This document shows positions 20,668 to 22,446 of a stretch of 22,446 nt of DNA, piece by piece; within the stretch, counting starts at the first letter, position 1, and every line of letters begins with the position of its first letter. Source of the stretch: Oscillospiraceae bacterium. Lineage in GTDB: Bacteria; Bacillota_A; Clostridia; Oscillospirales; CAG-272. A model generated the notes under the pieces. That model saw nothing but the letters and a program-made list of their open reading frames with translations. It was not told the origin of the DNA and ran no database searches. Both the position numbers and the translations under genes were made by a program. The stretch is taken from assembly GCA_015064195.1 (NCBI GenBank), contig SVSO01000020.1, positions 1 to 22,446 of the forward strand. Reading direction: 5' to 3'.

Positions 20668-21484
20668 CATCCTCCTCTTCCCGCCGCCGCAGACGCAGAC
20701 CGTCCACGATGGGAGCGCTTTTATTGGTGCCCGTGTATTTGGCATAGAAGAATCCGAATACCGAGAACACCACCGCGCCGATGAAGTTGACGAACATATC
20801 CTTCATCGTATCAAACAGCCCAATGTCAAGATACCCCGAAATGCCCAGTACCTCGCCGTTCACCGCTGTCTCGGTGATGCCGGTGATCTTCACCGCTGTG
20901 TTGGTCATGGCCGGGTTGAGCAGCACTGATGAGATGGATGTAACCACCGTATCCTTCTGCATATCCGTTTGCAGAAGCATATCCGCACCGAACTCGAGAA
21001 ATTCCCACAAAACGCCGATGGTCATGGAAAAACAGAAGGATACCAGCGCCACAAACAGCGGCGACAGGTAGAATTTGAACCGCTCGCTCCGGTTGAGGAT
21101 ATCGATGAGCGACAGTCCCACCGCCGCCGCAAGGAAGCCGGTGGTGGTATGCAGCATGGTATCCCACAGGGGATAGTTGACGTAATAATCGCCGATCTCG
21201 CCCATGATCTCCGCCGCGAAGATGAAGATGAGCACCACTTTTTCAAGGAGCGACGGCACGACCACCCGGAAGGTCTTCTCGATGAATGCCGGCACGAGAA
21301 ACAGTGCCAGCGTCAGCACGCACAGAAACACGTTCTCGTAATTGCCGATGAACAGCTGTCGGATGCCGACGAGAATCACCAGCGTCCGCAAAACGATAAA
21401 CAGGATAAATGTGGACTTTGAGCGGCGGAATTCGTTTGACAGCTGCCGCCAGAAGCTTGGCTTTTTCGCTTTTTTCTCTTTCAT
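20654..21484 (-). CDS. multi-TM membrane protein (YjdF/DUF2238-like)
   Basis: 276 residues, start ATG 21484. No Shine-Dalgarno sequence is visible before it: the upstream bases are the T-run of a hairpin. There are about six hydrophobic stretches. The conserved-looking blocks EIGDYYVNYPLWDTMLHTTTG, GVLWEFLEFGADMLLQTDMQ and LDIGLFDTMKDMFVNFIGA resemble the YjdF/DUF2238 membrane family, whose members lack a firm function. The C-terminal tail is cytoplasmic and charged (RLRRREEEDE). It follows the flotillin gene in the same direction, separated only by a hairpin, so it may be expressed by read-through. Confidence 0.75.
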   Translation of the reverse strand: MKEKKAKKPSFWRQLSNEFRRSKSTFILFIVLRTLVILVGIRQLFIGNYENVFLCVLTLALFLVPAFIEKTFRVVVPSLLEKVVLIFIFAAEIMGEIGDYYVNYPLWDTMLHTTTGFLAAAVGLSLIDILNRSERFKFYLSPLFVALVSFCFSMTIGVLWEFLEFGADMLLQTDMQKDTVVTSISSVLLNPAMTNTAVKITGITETAVNGEVLGISGYLDIGLFDTMKDMFVNFIGAVVFSVFGFFYAKYTGTNKSAPIVDGLRLRRREEEDETKG

Positions 21485-21489
21485 ATGAC

Positions 21490-21527
21490 AAAAAATGCAT
21501 GGCGCGGGCAGATAAAATCTGCCCGCG
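21490..21527 (-). terminator. hairpin between flotillin and the membrane-protein gene
   Basis: On the minus strand, CGCGGGCAGA (21527-21518), loop, TCTGCCCGCG (21512-21503), then CCATGCATTTTTT. The stem is 10-11 bases and strong. The T-run begins 7 bases after the stem, so termination may be partial. It ends just 5 bases before the next start codon. Confidence 0.65.
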
Positions 21528-21535
21528 AGCCGGAA

Positions 21536-22446
21536 TTATTCCGCAGTGGTTTCGGTGATGTCGGATTTCTCCGTACCGAGATAATCCGGAAGCTTCATAC
21601 CGGCCATATCGAACATTTCGTTCATCGGCGGGATGGATTTCATCATGCCGGACAGGAAGTTCGCAGTGGCAGTCTTGCCGTTTTCGCCGGAATTGCCGCC
21701 GTCCCAGACCGTAACCTTGTCGATCTTGAGGTTCTTGATGGCCTCGACCTGGATCTTGGTCAGCTCCTCCAGCTTGTCGGCGATCATCAGGCGGATCGCG
21801 TCGTTCGACTCGCCGCCCGCAGACTTGACGATCTCTGCGAAACCTTCTGCCTGCTTCTTGAGCATTTCGCGCATACCGTCAGCCTCAGCCTGCATTCTCA
21901 TGAGGGTTGCATCCGCTTCACCCTTTGCACGGCGGCGGATCTGCTCAGCCTCGGCCTCAGCCTTCAGCTCCATCTGCTTCTTTTCGATCTCAGCCTTGAC
22001 GATGATGTCCGCTTCCAGCGTTGCCTGTTCGAGAGACGCACGTGCCTGCTCGGCTGCCTGCTGAGCTGCATATGCTTCTTCCAGTGCCTTTGCCGCCTGA
22101 ATCTTCTCGGCAGCGGTCGCACGCTTGAGAGCCTCAGCCTCGCGCTCACGGCGGAGTGCCTCGGACTCGGCTACCTGAACCTTCGCCTCGTTTTCACCCT
22201 TGATCGCCTCGGAATTTGCCAGCGAAACGGAGATACGCTGGTCGCGCTCTGCGTTTGCGGAACCGATGGCACCCTCGCGGTCAGCCTGTGCGACGGAGAT
22301 CTTCGCGTCGTTGATGGCCTTTGCAGCGGCTTCCTTACCGAGAGCCACGATGTAGCCGGACTCGTCGGTGATGTCGGTGACGTTTACGTTAATGAGCCGT
22401 AAACCGATCTTCTTCAGCTCTGTTTCCACGTTGCGGGAAACGGCTT
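21536..22446 (-). CDS. flotillin family protein, C-terminal part (runs off window edge)
   Basis: About 303 residues are visible, in frame to the window end (AVSRNVETELKKIGLRLINV), so the N-terminal membrane segment and most of the SPFH/PHB domain lie outside. Visible: the end of the SPFH domain (VNVTDITDESGYIVALGKEA), then a long Ala/Glu/Lys/Arg coiled coil to about residue 195 of this part with the repeating EA pattern of flotillins. A C-terminal region follows (LKIDKVTVWDGG, NFLSGMMKSIPPMNEMFDMA) that is typical of the oligomerisation end. Flotillins scaffold membrane microdomains and affect membrane fluidity and signalling. The gene is followed by a hairpin and a membrane-protein gene in the same direction. 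Confidence 0.92.
   Translation of the reverse strand, partial: AVSRNVETELKKIGLRLINVNVTDITDESGYIVALGKEAAAKAINDAKISVAQADREGAIGSANAERDQRISVSLANSEAIKGENEAKVQVAESEALRREREAEALKRATAAEKIQAAKALEEAYAAQQAAEQARASLEQATLEADIIVKAEIEKKQMELKAEAEAEQIRRRAKGEADATLMRMQAEADGMREMLKKQAEGFAEIVKSAGGESNDAIRLMIADKLEELTKIQVEAIKNLKIDKVTVWDGGNSGENGKTATANFLSGMMKSIPPMNEMFDMAGMKLPDYLGTEKSDITETTAE

Overview
The window looks like chromosome from a GC-rich, Gram-positive-type Clostridia (a gut-type Oscillospirales/Christensenellales-like lineage is my guess; the sequence alone does not fix the taxon). The reasons are near-consensus sigma-A promoters with 17-bp spacers, strong AGGAGG-type ribosome sites, a flotillin, YtrB-like ABC-2 exporter genes, AEC and GPH/SLC45-type carriers, a lipoprotein solute-binding protein and C-terminally anchored surface proteins. 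No rRNA, tRNA, CRISPR array, transposase or integrase was seen. No stretch over 300 bases lacks a gene.

Layout. (1) 1-2081: the 5' part of sfsA (minus), divergent from an AbrB-type regulator / ABC ATPase / ABC-2 permease operon. (2) 2076-6282: a glycan-response region with two paralogous AraC-type regulators. Each is divergent from one target: a highly codon-biased secreted jelly-roll-like protein, and a cytoplasmic GH29 alpha-L-fucosidase. Both intergenic regions share an 18-bp element at exactly the same distance from -35 and -10. (3) 6319-8490: an MFS carrier and a membrane-anchored glycerophosphodiesterase in one operon, divergent from (4) an AEC transporter plus a beta-lactamase-fold serine hydrolase that carries a one-base frameshift. 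(5) 10793-15774: a four-gene sugar operon, made of an XRE-HTH/PfkB sugar-kinase fusion, a D-lyxose/D-mannose isomerase, a class II aldolase and a GH2 beta-mannosidase. (6) 15851-18304: a third AraC regulator, divergent from an orphan solute-binding lipoprotein, with face-to-face superimposed promoters and 21-bp-period direct repeats. (7) 18372-19202: a calcineurin-like phosphoesterase. (8) 19242-20643: a less GC-rich two-gene islet (a two-TM coiled-coil protein of unknown function and an XRE repressor) enclosed by two hairpins with an identical 8-bp stem core. (9) 20654-22446: a multi-TM protein and the C-terminal part of a flotillin.

How the genes fit together. The fucosidase, beta-mannosidase, surface protein, solute-binding protein and three AraC regulators suggest foraging on host or plant glycans. 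The operon in (5) can be read as a self-contained route: intracellular release of mannose, isomerisation to fructose, phosphorylation by PfkB, then aldol cleavage. The kinase itself carries the DNA-binding domain, a PfkB-based analogue of ROK-type kinase/repressor proteins. That pathway and the regulatory logic are inferred. The domains, motifs, promoters and repeats are read from the sequence.
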